The notes under the pieces are model-generated. The model was not told the origin of the DNA. It saw nothing but the letters and a program-made list of their open reading frames with translations, and did not search any database. Below, piece by piece: positions 1 through 10,600 of a DNA stretch of 64,000 bases; position 1 is the first letter of the stretch; each line of letters starts with the position of its first letter. The DNA lies in the NCBI GenBank assembly GCA_030407315.1, contig JALQPE010002603.1:62001-126000 (forward strand). Reading direction: 5' to 3'. Source of the DNA: Asparagopsis taxiformis. Taxonomy: Eukaryota; Rhodophyta; Florideophyceae; Bonnemaisoniales; Bonnemaisoniaceae. The position numbers were made by a program, and so were the translations under genes.

Positions 1-677
1 TGAAAGCGTCTTCGTCATAGCTGAAACAGCCACTGATGTTTTGCTCCTAATATTGCGTGAGCGGTGTCGTCCTCATTCTAGTGCTGCACAAGTGAGTATG
101 AAAACATATTGGTTCCATCTTACAGGAATTGTATCTAGGTTGCAGAGAAGCAGAGATAACTGAATTTTCTGTGAGAAAGTGTAGACTGCAGCTAAAGCCA
201 GTTCAGATCAACATCTACCATCTCAACACCCGTAATTAATGACTGTGATCATCATACCCATCACGTGCCTCGCTCTAATCACTATAAGAACAAGTAGTTT
301 CAGACCTCTTCATCGAAAAAGGAGACAATGAAATCATCCATTGTAAGGCAGATCACACATTATAACGCTCACAAAGCGAATAACCCCATGGAGGTCAGGT
401 ACCCACAATTGCACGCCCACGTCAACTCATATATTAGAGGGAGAATTTTCGATCACAGTGTTTGTAGTTCACTAGCCATGAAAAACATCAGGACATGACT
501 TCCAATGTTTCACCTAGTTGCAGGAGTCGACATGTTCCAAACCTACTAAACGAGTATCAAGGGATGAACGTCACTTGCTCTGGGAAATAGATCAACTCAG
601 ACATATGCACTTCACAACCTGCGCAATGCTACTGATGGTGTTACAGCTTGCCGATCAAGCAAATGAGTTTGCGCAAA
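1..677. other. Window edge and intergenic stretch downstream of the anoctamin gene
   Basis: No complete gene is visible. On the + strand an open frame enters from the left edge (positions 2-91). It is followed by a GTGAGT-like donor at 92 and possible acceptors at 125 and 145, so this could be the 3' end of a gene outside the window. The implied introns of 34 or 54 nt are implausibly short, so I do not call a CDS. The rest contains no open frame with recognisable similarity. Confidence 0.3.
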
Positions 678-2894
678 TCAAGACGTTGACGAAGTTCCAG
701 CACCTATTGATGGTGGCTTCTTTGATGCCAAGAAGCGTTCTTTGGCTCGTTGATCTCGCACCCATGACGGGATTCCCTCAAACAGGCTCATAAATGTAAA
801 TCTGGCAATCAACAAGCAATGTTCAATCACTATCATCCAAAAGTACTCTTCCGTCTTTGTTACGCCAGTCCCAACCACGGCATGTGCAAACTTGGCGGTG
901 ACAGTTATGATTCCCAAATTGGTCATAATGGACATGATTGAGAGAAACTCAAAGGCTCGAATCCATGCTCCGATGTTCAATGCTCTTTGCGGAGATGCCC
1001 GTCGTGTCATATGAACAAGTTTGTACGAGTCTGTATAAATTTCAATGAAGTTGTTCAAGGTAGCCAGCGCAGCACCAAGCGGAAATGCGGCCGCAAACAA
1101 CGAAATCTGAGAAAACTGCCGAACCAACTCAAAATAGTCGCCAAACACTCCATCATATGGCCGCAATTCCAACTGCGTGGAGATGTGATTTATATCAGAT
1201 GGTTCCAAAACACACTCGGAATCATCGAGGTCGGGATTGTCCTCCTTTTTCTTCTTCAAGATTTCTGCGATTTTTGCTTTGTTCTTGCGGCGAGCAAGGA
1301 ATATAGGAACAATTGTCTCTTTGATGTTGCCAATGATAAGCTCCACCAGCAGCACAGACCGTATTGAAGATGCCAGACGAAGATAGTCTTGGCGTACAAA
1401 GGCCACATAAAGGTATGCCATGTTCATATTCAGGAATTGAAACAGGACAAGCTTGAGGACGAGACTGTTCTCGTAATCTGACTGATACTTATGATTCTCC
1501 TGCTCAGTGAGCTTCTTCGCTATGACACTGTACGTTAGGTCGAGCAAATTCAAACATCCGAGATACACAGCAATAGGAAAATTCTTGAGAACGATACTGC
1601 GCATAATGAACGGGGACGACCATTTATACAAATGAGCTTTTGCTTCGAGCCAGTTATCCATAATGTCTTCAAAGTCGAGTGCAGCGAGCATCATCTTGGA
1701 TGACACAATCAAGGAAACCAAGACAACAACGGTAGACACGAAGAAACGGAGGATCTTTTGCTTCTTGGGGAAGACTATAATTTTTTCACCAGTGATGCGA
1801 TGGCTAACCTCAATTCCATAAAAGTTGTTGCGAAGATCTTCCTTTTTGGTCATTGACATGAGAGATTCGTCGGTAGCATCACCCATAATGAGAGAGGTCC
1901 ACATGTAGACAATCTCAGTGTTTCTTCGTTTCCATAAACTGGTGAGAGAAACACCCCACAAGGCAGCAAAGATACTATAGAAGAAGAGAAGCAATGGAGC
2001 CCTGGAAGGGAGCACGAGCGCCATAATGGCAGCAGCTGCGCCGGCGACACCGTAAGTGATGAGAGCTTTGGTGTAAAATGTCAAGAAGGCAAAGTACAAC
2101 GCTACTTTATCGCCGAAATAGTCCTGCAATTTGGAAATACCGCCAACGTCAAATAGCGGGCTAGTCCATGTGATTTCATCCATTATAGATTGTGCGGAGG
2201 GGGTGTGATGGAGAGGAAAGACATCATCGAGATAATTCTGACGCTTGCACCACTCGAGAATGCTTTCATTTCCGACGACATCATCGAAATTGGCATCTGG
2301 CTTAATCTTGTCGAGACGATACTCGAGTATAAGGAGTTGCTCGCTTTGGGTGAAGAGACTGTTGGGCTCGGGGAGGGTAGTAAAGAGGGCAATATCCTCG
2401 GTGTGAAAGGATCGAACATGGCCTTCTAAATCTCTCTTTCGAAGACCGAGCTCCTCAGCCGTGGCTAGCATTTCGTCGAACGGAAGGGACATGAGCAACA
2501 CGTTGTACTTTGCATCTTCTGATTTGACGATTTTTGTTTGCACACGATGCTCCTCGACTTTTCGTACGGCGAATCGAAGCAATTCCGTGCCCTTTGAATC
2601 GATGAAGGAGGCGGCGACAGTGGCTTGGAAGGGCTGGGAGGGATCGGATGGGGGCGCATTGTCGGGGGAAAGGGGAGCGGGGGGCGGCTGTGCAACGGGC
2701 GGTTTGGACGGGGAGAGCGGGGAGAGCGGGGGCTTTGCTGATGTCGAGCGACGACGCAAGCCTGGAGAGAGAAGGTCGGTCATTCGAATCGGGACGGCTC
2801 GGCGAGGTGCGGTGCGGTGGAAGAGTCGTGTCGCGCAACGCGGTGTCGAAAACAAGCAAACGAATGTTGGTGTAGTACATGCCGTTGCTAACAT
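678..2894 (-). CDS. Anoctamin/TMEM16-family membrane protein (ion channel or lipid scramblase)
   Basis: A single exon of 738 aa starting at an ATG at 2894. The C-terminal two thirds has anoctamin character. A segment reading DYFGDKVALYFAFLTFYT precedes the first membrane helices. A conserved block containing RPYDG..GDY..LV.QFSQISLFAAAFPL lies at about residues 575-610, followed by NNFIEIYTDSYKL and a RR....IG.W..FEFLS stretch. About eight hydrophobic segments fit the family. Family members are calcium-activated chloride channels or phospholipid scramblases; which applies here cannot be told. The first ~100 residues are Ser/Thr/Pro/Arg-rich and unlike the family, so organelle targeting or a disordered tail is possible. 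It is divergent with the channel gene at 3417, sharing a ~520-bp upstream region. At 738 aa it is somewhat shorter than typical animal anoctamins. Confidence 0.85.
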   Translation of the reverse strand: MLATACTTPTFVCLFSTPRCATRLFHRTAPRRAVPIRMTDLLSPGLRRRSTSAKPPLSPLSPSKPPVAQPPPAPLSPDNAPPSDPSQPFQATVAASFIDSKGTELLRFAVRKVEEHRVQTKIVKSEDAKYNVLLMSLPFDEMLATAEELGLRKRDLEGHVRSFHTEDIALFTTLPEPNSLFTQSEQLLILEYRLDKIKPDANFDDVVGNESILEWCKRQNYLDDVFPLHHTPSAQSIMDEITWTSPLFDVGGISKLQDYFGDKVALYFAFLTFYTKALITYGVAGAAAAIMALVLPSRAPLLLFFYSIFAALWGVSLTSLWKRRNTEIVYMWTSLIMGDATDESLMSMTKKEDLRNNFYGIEVSHRITGEKIIVFPKKQKILRFFVSTVVVLVSLIVSSKMMLAALDFEDIMDNWLEAKAHLYKWSSPFIMRSIVLKNFPIAVYLGCLNLLDLTYSVIAKKLTEQENHKYQSDYENSLVLKLVLFQFLNMNMAYLYVAFVRQDYLRLASSIRSVLLVELIIGNIKETIVPIFLARRKNKAKIAEILKKKKEDNPDLDDSECVLEPSDINHISTQLELRPYDGVFGDYFELVRQFSQISLFAAAFPLGAALATLNNFIEIYTDSYKLVHMTRRASPQRALNIGAWIRAFEFLSIMSIMTNLGIITVTAKFAHAVVGTGVTKTEEYFWMIVIEHCLLIARFTFMSLFEGIPSWVRDQRAKERFLASKKPPSIGAGTSSTS

Positions 2895-3416
2895 GGCATG
2901 AGATCAATGCGTTGGGTGTGCGCGCGCGATGCAATCGGAAAACGAGGATTTTGCGGCAGCCAATCAGATCGTACAACGTTTTTCCAACGGTTATGATTGG
3001 CCGAACAGCGCGTGTTGTATTGCGCTTACATTTTCGAAATTTGTATTCTTGAAGGAGCGCCAATCTCCAGCCACGCGTCACTTCGCTTCCAGCATGTTGC
3101 TGACGGATGCCCCCCTGCTCTGTCATACGAGATAATGCTCGGAGGTCCGCTTCAAATTAATTAAAATCCTACCCATTAAATTACACAATTCCCCAACAAA
3201 ATTAATCGCCTCACATCATCATAACGTGCACGTCAGATATTTGAAACACGCAAGAGTACCCTAATCACCGCGTCCACAAGAAATTTACTGAAAAACACCC
3301 CTAATCCGTTGTCCTCCCTTGCATCTCCCCCGATCCTCCAACCAATCTTATCGATATAACATTTGCATCAATCCACGTCCCTCAACTCAACTTGCTCATC
3401 CCATTTCGCAACAACA
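2895..3416. promoter_or_regulatory. Shared upstream region of the divergent anoctamin and CASTOR/POLLUX-like genes
   Basis: 522 bases between two divergent start codons. The part near 3150-3250 is A/T-rich and the part just upstream of 3417 is C/T-rich, as is common for intron-poor algal promoters. No specific binding site is recognised. Confidence 0.4.
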
Positions 3417-5804
3417 ATGAATCTCGCATTTTCGTCCGCCCCAAACTCCCTTTTCCATCGCTCCTCCTTCACCGCCACACCAATCAAGCCGTCCGTCTCG
3501 CCACCAATCACGACCCGCGTGCGCGCACGCCATGCCCCAACTGCATCCCTGCATAACAATCGCCATGCACAATCCCCTCTGCGAAATCTGCTGCTAGCCG
3601 CCGCTGCAGCCCTTTCCGTTACGACGTGTGCCAATTCCGCTTCAGCGCTTTCAGCCCCATCTCAAACCCGTGCATCACGTCCCGATGCAACCCACAGTCG
3701 AATCAACCCTCGTTCAGAACACACGCGTCAAATCCCACACACCCTGCGCCTCAAAACCGCCTCAGCCCCCGTAGCTGTCCGTAGTAGATCCCCGCCTCTC
3801 GCCACCATCCAGTCCCCAGCATCGGTTGCAGCAGCACCCTCGCTTAAGGATGTGGTCTCCTTCTGGGTGGGCGAGTATCTCATGTGGAATCCAGGAGCAA
3901 AAGTGGTCACGCTTTTAGCCACTACGCTACTCTGCATGTATCTCGGATCCTTTCTCTATCGTCTTGCCGACCCGTCCAACCGTGAAGTCTCCGCCCCCTT
4001 TTGGCATTCCGTTCGCGCTATCGCAAATCCTCTCGAAGATGACTGGCAGCTCCCAGGCCTTCGCACAACCAGTATTATCCTCGCTAGTGTCGGAATGGTC
4101 GTATTTGCGATCTTGGTCGGTATGGTTACCGAATCAGTAGAATCAGCCGTGCAAAACGCTGATGGTGTTAATTCAACCGTCATTGTCAAAGACCATATTC
4201 TCATCTGCGGTTGGAGTAATCACGTCTCACACATTTTGCGCGATTTGAGCAATCTCGGTTCCAAGGTAAAGGTTGTCGTCATGGCACCGCCAGATGAGAA
4301 GGAAAACATGCTTGAAGAGTTGCGAAGTGCACTATCGGAAACTCAACGCAACAATTTACGCCTATTTTACCGCCCTGGGGCTCCGCTTATGCCAGACGAT
4401 CTACGCAGAGTTGCTGCCGGTAACGCGCAAAAGATTATCCTTGTGAATACTCGCGGTGGAGATTTGATCGATGCCGATCGTAGAGTCATTTCGCGAGCTC
4501 TTGCTCTTCGTCAAAATTTACCTGCATTCAAAGGTGACATTGTTGCCGAGCTGAATAACACCAGGGACGAAGGTATCTTGCGTTCGATTTTGTCAAACAC
4601 CAGCGCCAGATCAGTTGAGACAGTCAATGCTGAGCAGCTGCTGTTCCGCTTCATGGCACAAGCCATCAGACAACCGGGACTTGCTGACGTAGTTTCACAG
4701 TTGATGGGCAGCAATCCTTCAACGAATTTCCAAGTCGTCAAGGTGAAGGACATTGCTCCGCATCTAGTCGGTATGAACTATGCGGACATTCGACCAACAT
4801 CCATCCCGAATTCTATATTGTGTGGCTTCTTCAACGAAAATGGTGAGGTTGAAATTGATAGCGGCCATGCTGTGAAGCAAAATGGAGCAGTGCTAAACGG
4901 AGATACAGATCTGCTGGTTCTTGGTACTGGACGTGGTTCCGATTCGGTGAGTAGTTCGAGTTCAAAGTTGAGTTCTACCGAGGTTTCAAATGCGGTGTTT
5001 TCAATGCGTTCAATGGCAAATGGTAGAGGAGCCGAGTCATATCTGTTCTGTGGCTGGAGGCCAGACATGGCGGACATGCTTGGCGAATTGGACAAGGTGT
5101 TGAGTCATGGTTCTAAGATTACCGTTCTAGATAACGATGTTCCGGACTCTCTAGATTTGAATCTGAAAAACATTTCGGTTCGATACGTGCGGGAACGAGC
5201 GGATCGGTACGAAAACCTGGAACAACTATTGAGTCCGAAGGCGAAACTGTTTGATCACGTTGTTCTAATCGGATCCGCGCTGGGCAAGGAGACGGAGCTG
5301 AAACAGACGATGGGACAGGAGGAGGATACGAAGACGCTGGCAAGTTTGATCTATGTGAATGAACTACTTGCGAAGCAGCAGGAATATGTATCGAGGAAGG
5401 GATCTGCAAAAGTGCCGCTGGTAACAATTGAATTTATAAATGAGGGGGTGGCAAAGATTGCAAAGGGACATGGGAACATTGCTAACGTGATATTACCGCA
5501 AGACCTGGGCGCCAAGATCGCGGCTCAAACGGTACGAGACAGTCGGCTGAACGCGGTGTGGAGTGAGCTACTTTCGCAACGGGGACGCGAGGTGTATCTG
5601 AAGCCGTGCAGCAAATACGTTTCGGGCGACGAGGAGCGATCGTTTGCGTTTGTATCGGATCGGGCGGCGGAACAGAAGAACGACTTGGTGATTGGTTACG
5701 TCGACTCGGAGGGAAACATTGTAATCAACCCGCAGAGTAAGGAGCGATTTGCGAGCCGCCGCTGGCAGGAGAGCGAAGCGTTCATCGTGCTGTGCGAAGA
5801 TTAA
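3417..5804 (+). CDS. CASTOR/POLLUX (SYM8)-like RCK-domain ion channel, probably plastid-targeted
   Basis: 795 aa from the first ATG at 3417 (context acaacaATGaa); the open frame upstream has only a TTG at 3363. Residues 1-~150 are rich in Ser, Ala, Arg and Pro with few acids, typical of a plastid transit peptide. Two hydrophobic segments follow at ~162-180 and ~218-245. An RCK/TrkA-N-like domain then begins with DHILICGWSNHVSHILRDL at ~258, and a second half begins near residue 540 (SYLFCGWRPDMADML). This order and the motif GMVTES before KDHILICGW match the CASTOR/POLLUX family, which in land plants form cation channels of the nuclear or plastid envelope. The red algal role is inferred. It is encoded in one exon, with no sign of damage. 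Confidence 0.82.
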   Translation: MNLAFSSAPNSLFHRSSFTATPIKPSVSPPITTRVRARHAPTASLHNNRHAQSPLRNLLLAAAAALSVTTCANSASALSAPSQTRASRPDATHSRINPRSEHTRQIPHTLRLKTASAPVAVRSRSPPLATIQSPASVAAAPSLKDVVSFWVGEYLMWNPGAKVVTLLATTLLCMYLGSFLYRLADPSNREVSAPFWHSVRAIANPLEDDWQLPGLRTTSIILASVGMVVFAILVGMVTESVESAVQNADGVNSTVIVKDHILICGWSNHVSHILRDLSNLGSKVKVVVMAPPDEKENMLEELRSALSETQRNNLRLFYRPGAPLMPDDLRRVAAGNAQKIILVNTRGGDLIDADRRVISRALALRQNLPAFKGDIVAELNNTRDEGILRSILSNTSARSVETVNAEQLLFRFMAQAIRQPGLADVVSQLMGSNPSTNFQVVKVKDIAPHLVGMNYADIRPTSIPNSILCGFFNENGEVEIDSGHAVKQNGAVLNGDTDLLVLGTGRGSDSVSSSSSKLSSTEVSNAVFSMRSMANGRGAESYLFCGWRPDMADMLGELDKVLSHGSKITVLDNDVPDSLDLNLKNISVRYVRERADRYENLEQLLSPKAKLFDHVVLIGSALGKETELKQTMGQEEDTKTLASLIYVNELLAKQQEYVSRKGSAKVPLVTIEFINEGVAKIAKGHGNIANVILPQDLGAKIAAQTVRDSRLNAVWSELLSQRGREVYLKPCSKYVSGDEERSFAFVSDRAAEQKNDLVIGYVDSEGNIVINPQSKERFASRRWQESEAFIVLCED

Positions 5805-6194
5805 ATTGTGTGCCATATAAGCTACCTTCTCGCGTTTCATAGTATAGCGAGTGTATGAGTGGTGCAAAAAGTTCCGTTTCAAGTGTACAGCACAGCAGTG
5901 AAAATAGCCGTTACACGCGCAGATTGCGTGCCGTGTGTCCAATGATCAAACTGAATTGACCGACAAACGTCTTCCCGCACTTTTTTCAAAATCAAATGTG
6001 CCTCCATGACGTCATACGTACACATTCTTGAACGTTTGAAATGGCACCACCCTGACTTTTCGCAGCTGAGTGTTGCATAATCAATATCTCCCAATGTCGC
6101 TCTGTCACATATACATACCGTACAACCTCGCTTACGTTGCGTCCGCCGCGCCCTCACCCAACCTTCTGCCCACCCGCTCTGCATCGCCTCCGCC
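5805..6194. other. Intergenic spacer between two + strand genes
   Basis: 390 bases holding the 3' end of the channel gene and the promoter of the coiled-coil gene. C/T-rich tracts occur just upstream of 6195. Nothing else is recognised. Confidence 0.4.
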
Positions 6195-7532
6195 ATGGCT
6201 CCCAAACCGCACCGTCCATTCTCCACCGCATCGCTAGCAAACTTGGCCGGCGAGCTTGGCGCCGAGTCGCAGTCCGACAAAACCGAGGCTATTCTGCACA
6301 AGCTGCTGCAAGTCGACCAGGAAATCCACGCAGATCTCTCAGCGATGAGGGCCGATCTATCTTGTGCGAATGACATCGCTCAGCGTTGTCAGAATCAACT
6401 CGAGTCTGAGATCTCGCTTCGTCGCCAGATAGAACTCGATCGCGATCATCGCCAAGCCCAGATTCAATCGCTCCAGCAAAAACTCGCCCGCCTCTCCCAG
6501 CACCACGCAAATGCCATCACAGCTGCCCCCACGAGCACCAGCTCTGCTGAGACGCCCACCGTCCAGCCGCATGCGCTCACAGATCTGCTCAACGCCCGTG
6601 AGGATGCGTATCGCAACCAGCAAACACTCGTCGAGCGTCTCAAGTGTGACAACAGAGAGCTCAAGGCCACGTACGACAAGCTCTGGGAACGGTATCAATT
6701 GTTGTACAAGAAACAGCACGATGCTCCCGCTGATGACAAAATCGAGCATCTGTCGCTTCGCGTGCACCACGCGGGACAAGCCGCTTGTAATGTAGCCTCG
6801 CAAGTCGAGGAGCGTCTCCAGTTGACGGCGATGGATATTGACAATTTGCGCGCTGCAATGAGCCCTCGACAATCGTTCGCATCGCTCAGACAGCGCGCGT
6901 CGGCGCGGTCCAGTGATGCAACGCTTGTTTTTGATGACTCTGTACGCGCCACCCGTGTTAGCGGTGTGGTAAACAATCTAGCAGCGGATGGGCCCATCTG
7001 CGCTGAGCGAATCGTGTCGCAGATTGATGATGATAGATATTCCACTGCTGCGTCGCGTGATTCGCTGCTGTCTGATGACCACGAGCGTCTCGTCCATGAG
7101 GAGGAGCTCAAGCTGGGCGCGGCTGGGATTCAGCTGATGAAAACGCTGCAAATGCAACAGGAAGCGCACGAACGTCTGCGTAGTACGGTTGTGGAGCTTA
7201 CGAAGGAACTAGAGCGCATTGGCCCTGATGTGGCTGGTGATGTGCAGAAGAGTCAGGAACAACTGCGAGACATGGAGAAAAGCTATGCGCAACTGCAGAC
7301 TGAACTGGAAAATAGGGATGCAAAGGTGTCCGAGTTGAAGAAACAATTGAACAAAGTCGTGGCCGAATATGAGGCGATCTCTGTCGCACATTCGTATTCC
7401 AACGCAGAGTTGTCGAAAATTCGAGCAACGAATCGTAGCAAGACGAAGATCGATCGTCCTCATGGCCATAGTAATGGTGTACTAGAGGGTGTCGAGAATT
7501 TGCTGCACCATAGGAAGAATTACTTTCGGTGA
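6195..7532 (+). CDS. Coiled-coil protein of unknown function
   Basis: 445 aa, single exon, ATG at 6195 in a good context (cgccATGgc). Heptad-like coiled-coil stretches cover roughly residues 25-115, 130-185 and 300-420. A Ser/Arg-rich linker (about 220-245, including SFASLRQRASARSSDATLVF) could be phosphorylated. A short basic tail ends in HHRKNYFR. The first residues (APKPHRPFSTASLANLAGEL) are not a clear signal or transit peptide. The pattern resembles cytoskeletal, tethering or centrosome-type scaffold proteins, but no family is recognised. The stop lies only 69 bases from the end of the convergent TPLATE-like gene. Confidence 0.75.
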   Translation: MAPKPHRPFSTASLANLAGELGAESQSDKTEAILHKLLQVDQEIHADLSAMRADLSCANDIAQRCQNQLESEISLRRQIELDRDHRQAQIQSLQQKLARLSQHHANAITAAPTSTSSAETPTVQPHALTDLLNAREDAYRNQQTLVERLKCDNRELKATYDKLWERYQLLYKKQHDAPADDKIEHLSLRVHHAGQAACNVASQVEERLQLTAMDIDNLRAAMSPRQSFASLRQRASARSSDATLVFDDSVRATRVSGVVNNLAADGPICAERIVSQIDDDRYSTAASRDSLLSDDHERLVHEEELKLGAAGIQLMKTLQMQQEAHERLRSTVVELTKELERIGPDVAGDVQKSQEQLRDMEKSYAQLQTELENRDAKVSELKKQLNKVVAEYEAISVAHSYSNAELSKIRATNRSKTKIDRPHGHSNGVLEGVENLLHHRKNYFR

Positions 7533-7601
7533 GATGACGGGACGTGATCCAGTTGTTTGCTAACTCTAGTTGCCAACTCAAATACAATCTATTATTTGTT
7601 A

Positions 7602-10600
7602 TCAGTATGTTACACGAACAGAATGTGCTTGTCTCCATCTCTGGTACGGCGAAATATTACCAGCGGGCTGTGTTATAAAGTATGCGTCTTGTGGTCGGAG
7701 GGCGACCATTTTCTCCTCCAAACTCTTGTCCTCGTCCAACAGCAAAACTCGGAACTGTGGTGTTAGCCACTCCCTGCACTCTTTGCGGAAAGCTTTGTTG
7801 TAACCATCCGAATTGGAACGAATTGTCACGTAGATTATGCATGGACCGAATCCGCTTTCTCCAGTTGCCTCGGGAGCAACACCTGCCACAGAGACGTAGT
7901 CACCTCTCGATGAGTCCGCAACCAGTGTGGTGACGTGCGAATACGTCCTCATTCTGCCCACTTCTCGCAGACATTTGCTTCGACGCTCTAACGTGTCCAC
8001 GAATATATCTACAGACTGGCTCTTTCGGATCAACACGTGAAACGATATTGAGTATCTCATCAAATCCCATCTTCTCCTAAACACATCAACACCAGCCCCT
8101 AGGGCTGGTTTCCGCAACAAAAGGACATCTGAGCTTGCAATGTAGTACGGCGCACAAATTTGCTCTTCATTTGCAACGTCCTCTTCCAGTTCACCTCGCG
8201 ATAAGTGAATGGAGAAGAACACTTGCCCTGCAAAGCCGTGATTTCTTCGCACTGCTAGTGTAATAGGTTGTGTGACATTCATTCCATATGTCAAATTTCC
8301 GAGTGCATAAGACGTTGATGCATCAGGCAACGGCATCAGAGCGCCTGATGCCGAGTACGTCAACGATGCATTGTTGGCTTGGAACTTGGTTCTGTTGATC
8401 ACCACAACTCGAACCAGTGCAAGTCCCTTCACCGTATCCATTGAGTGTGATGCGACAACACTGAACGGATCCGATGCTCCATTCAATACTTGCTGATCAC
8501 CCTCAATGTTTTCCTGTCCGACGGAATCTAAATTTCTTATCGTTGTTGCATTGAAAGGGTGCATTCTGCGTTTCGCAGCCGAAGCAATATGTAATATCGA
8601 TTCTTCGGTCCTCACAGTTCCAATTTCCCTGGACGGGTCGTCCAGACGGGAGGTTGAGAATACGCAACTCTCGGTTATAAGTCCCATCCATGCCAGCTTG
8701 TTCTTTCCCTCATCTGCCGCACCAGTTGCGCTTACGGAAATAGCCCGAGCTGGAACCGGCTTGGGGAAAAATTCATCTTGATACATTTTCAGAGCTGCAA
8801 TGGTGTTCCGAACTGCTTCTAACGCAATGAAATCGGAGCTCTCAGCTTTGTCCAGAATTGCTATGTACTGATTCAGTGTCGTAATTCCCTTTTCCGCCAT
8901 ACGAGGATTTCGAGCGACCAGAGCAATCAGTGCTGATAAACTCGAGTACGCAAAGTCTGTGGTAAGTGTCGAACCTTCTGAAGCGGCAGTTGCGAGTGCT
9001 ATACTCCCAAACAATGTAGTTTCTATGGCAGTAGACACATTGGCACCCACAGTGCTCACCACCTCGCGAGTACGTTTCGATATAGCTGCTGCAAAGCTAA
9101 TATAACCACCGGGCACGGAACGCGCTGCTTGTGGTGGTCGGTACCCTTTTTGGGCTTCACTCCACAAGGCTCCAGTCTCTAGCTCTTTCAAAATGATTTC
9201 ATCATCTTTATAGTGTTCCTGTGCATGTTTCCAGATGGCTTTCAAAACGTGTCCCGCGTGAGATTCCGCTTTTAAACCACTTGTCAGCCAGTACTTTGTG
9301 ACGCACGACAGTAAGGCAGCCCTAGTTGCAACATCGTCTTGCGACATGAGCTCCTTCACGAGTAATTCTTGGAGCCGTTCATATTCTTCCATGCCCACAC
9401 CCTGCTGTAGAGCAACAAATGCAGAATATTGTCCCAAAGCTTCAAACAGCTTGAGGAATAGCTCCTTTGCATAGCCTGATGCCGGTGAGTATGGCCATCT
9501 TAGACACATATAAGTGTGACCAATCACTTGTGAAAGCATGACTGCCCAGATACCGGTGAGGTTTAGCCTTGTGGGATCCGGACATTTGTAGATTTTTCGT
9601 GACGCTTCTAAAAGGCTCTGTGAAAAGCAACACACAAGTTCGGATGCAACACTTGAATCTTCGGAGCCTGTGTTGATAATGTCTTTCCATGGAGGGGAGC
9701 TAAGCACAGCTTTTACAGATACACCAATGCCAGCATCGCGTCCGCTTAAATCGTATTCAATTGCTGTTGAAGCAAGAACGCTCATAGTCTCAAGTCGAGC
9801 TATTTGTCGGGGGCATTTGCACGCGAAAGGAAGAAGGGCGACTGTTGATGCAGCGACAAATTTGCTGGTGACATATTCATTCTTACTGAGCGCAGCTAGC
9901 CCATGTGAGGCATCTCGTACAAGAGCGGTAGATACGATCATGGAGAGACGCTTCTCTTGCTCTTGTAGAATTCGCGAAATTCTTGTGACAGCTTTGATAC
10001 CCCATTTCGCAACTTTCTCAGCAGACGGATTCGTGCCAGCATAGCTACAAATAAGCAAGAGTGAGGAAGAAGCCGATGATGCAACTTCCGCGTTTGAGTC
10101 CTCGCAGATTGACGATAGAGTCTTGTCAGTCCATGAAATTGCCCATTTTGCTGGGTTTTGAACACGATGTTCTCCGTTGAGGATCGCAGAAGCTGTGTTC
10201 TGATCGGCGTCATCGTCTTCAGTGTCATATGTGAATTTCAGGTTCAAGGCATGGGCGACCAGTCGTGATATACTCTTGATTGCTTGTTTACGGTATCGAA
10301 ACGACAAAGTAGAGGATGTATTAACGGTTTGCGGTGATTTTCGATGCTCTTCTTGGTGCGCTATCGACCTAGAATTAGTCAACAATTCATTAAATCGAGC
10401 TGCGATACGGCCGGCTGTTGGTAGCAAGATGCTCCAAATAGAATGCGCCATTGCTTCTTTTGTCCCATTCAATACAGAAGAGTTCAATGTAGCATCAGCA
10501 TCAATAGCGAATTGGGTAAGTACGCTCAAGGCGCTGACCGCTACTTCATCCTTTGGATCAAAGATTGCCTCTGACAAGGCGAATAACAAGCGTTCAATTG

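Noticed and set aside
3363..3416. Longer N terminus for the CASTOR/POLLUX-like gene
   Set aside because: The upstream frame starts with TTG. The ATG at 3417 has good context and yields a normal transit peptide.
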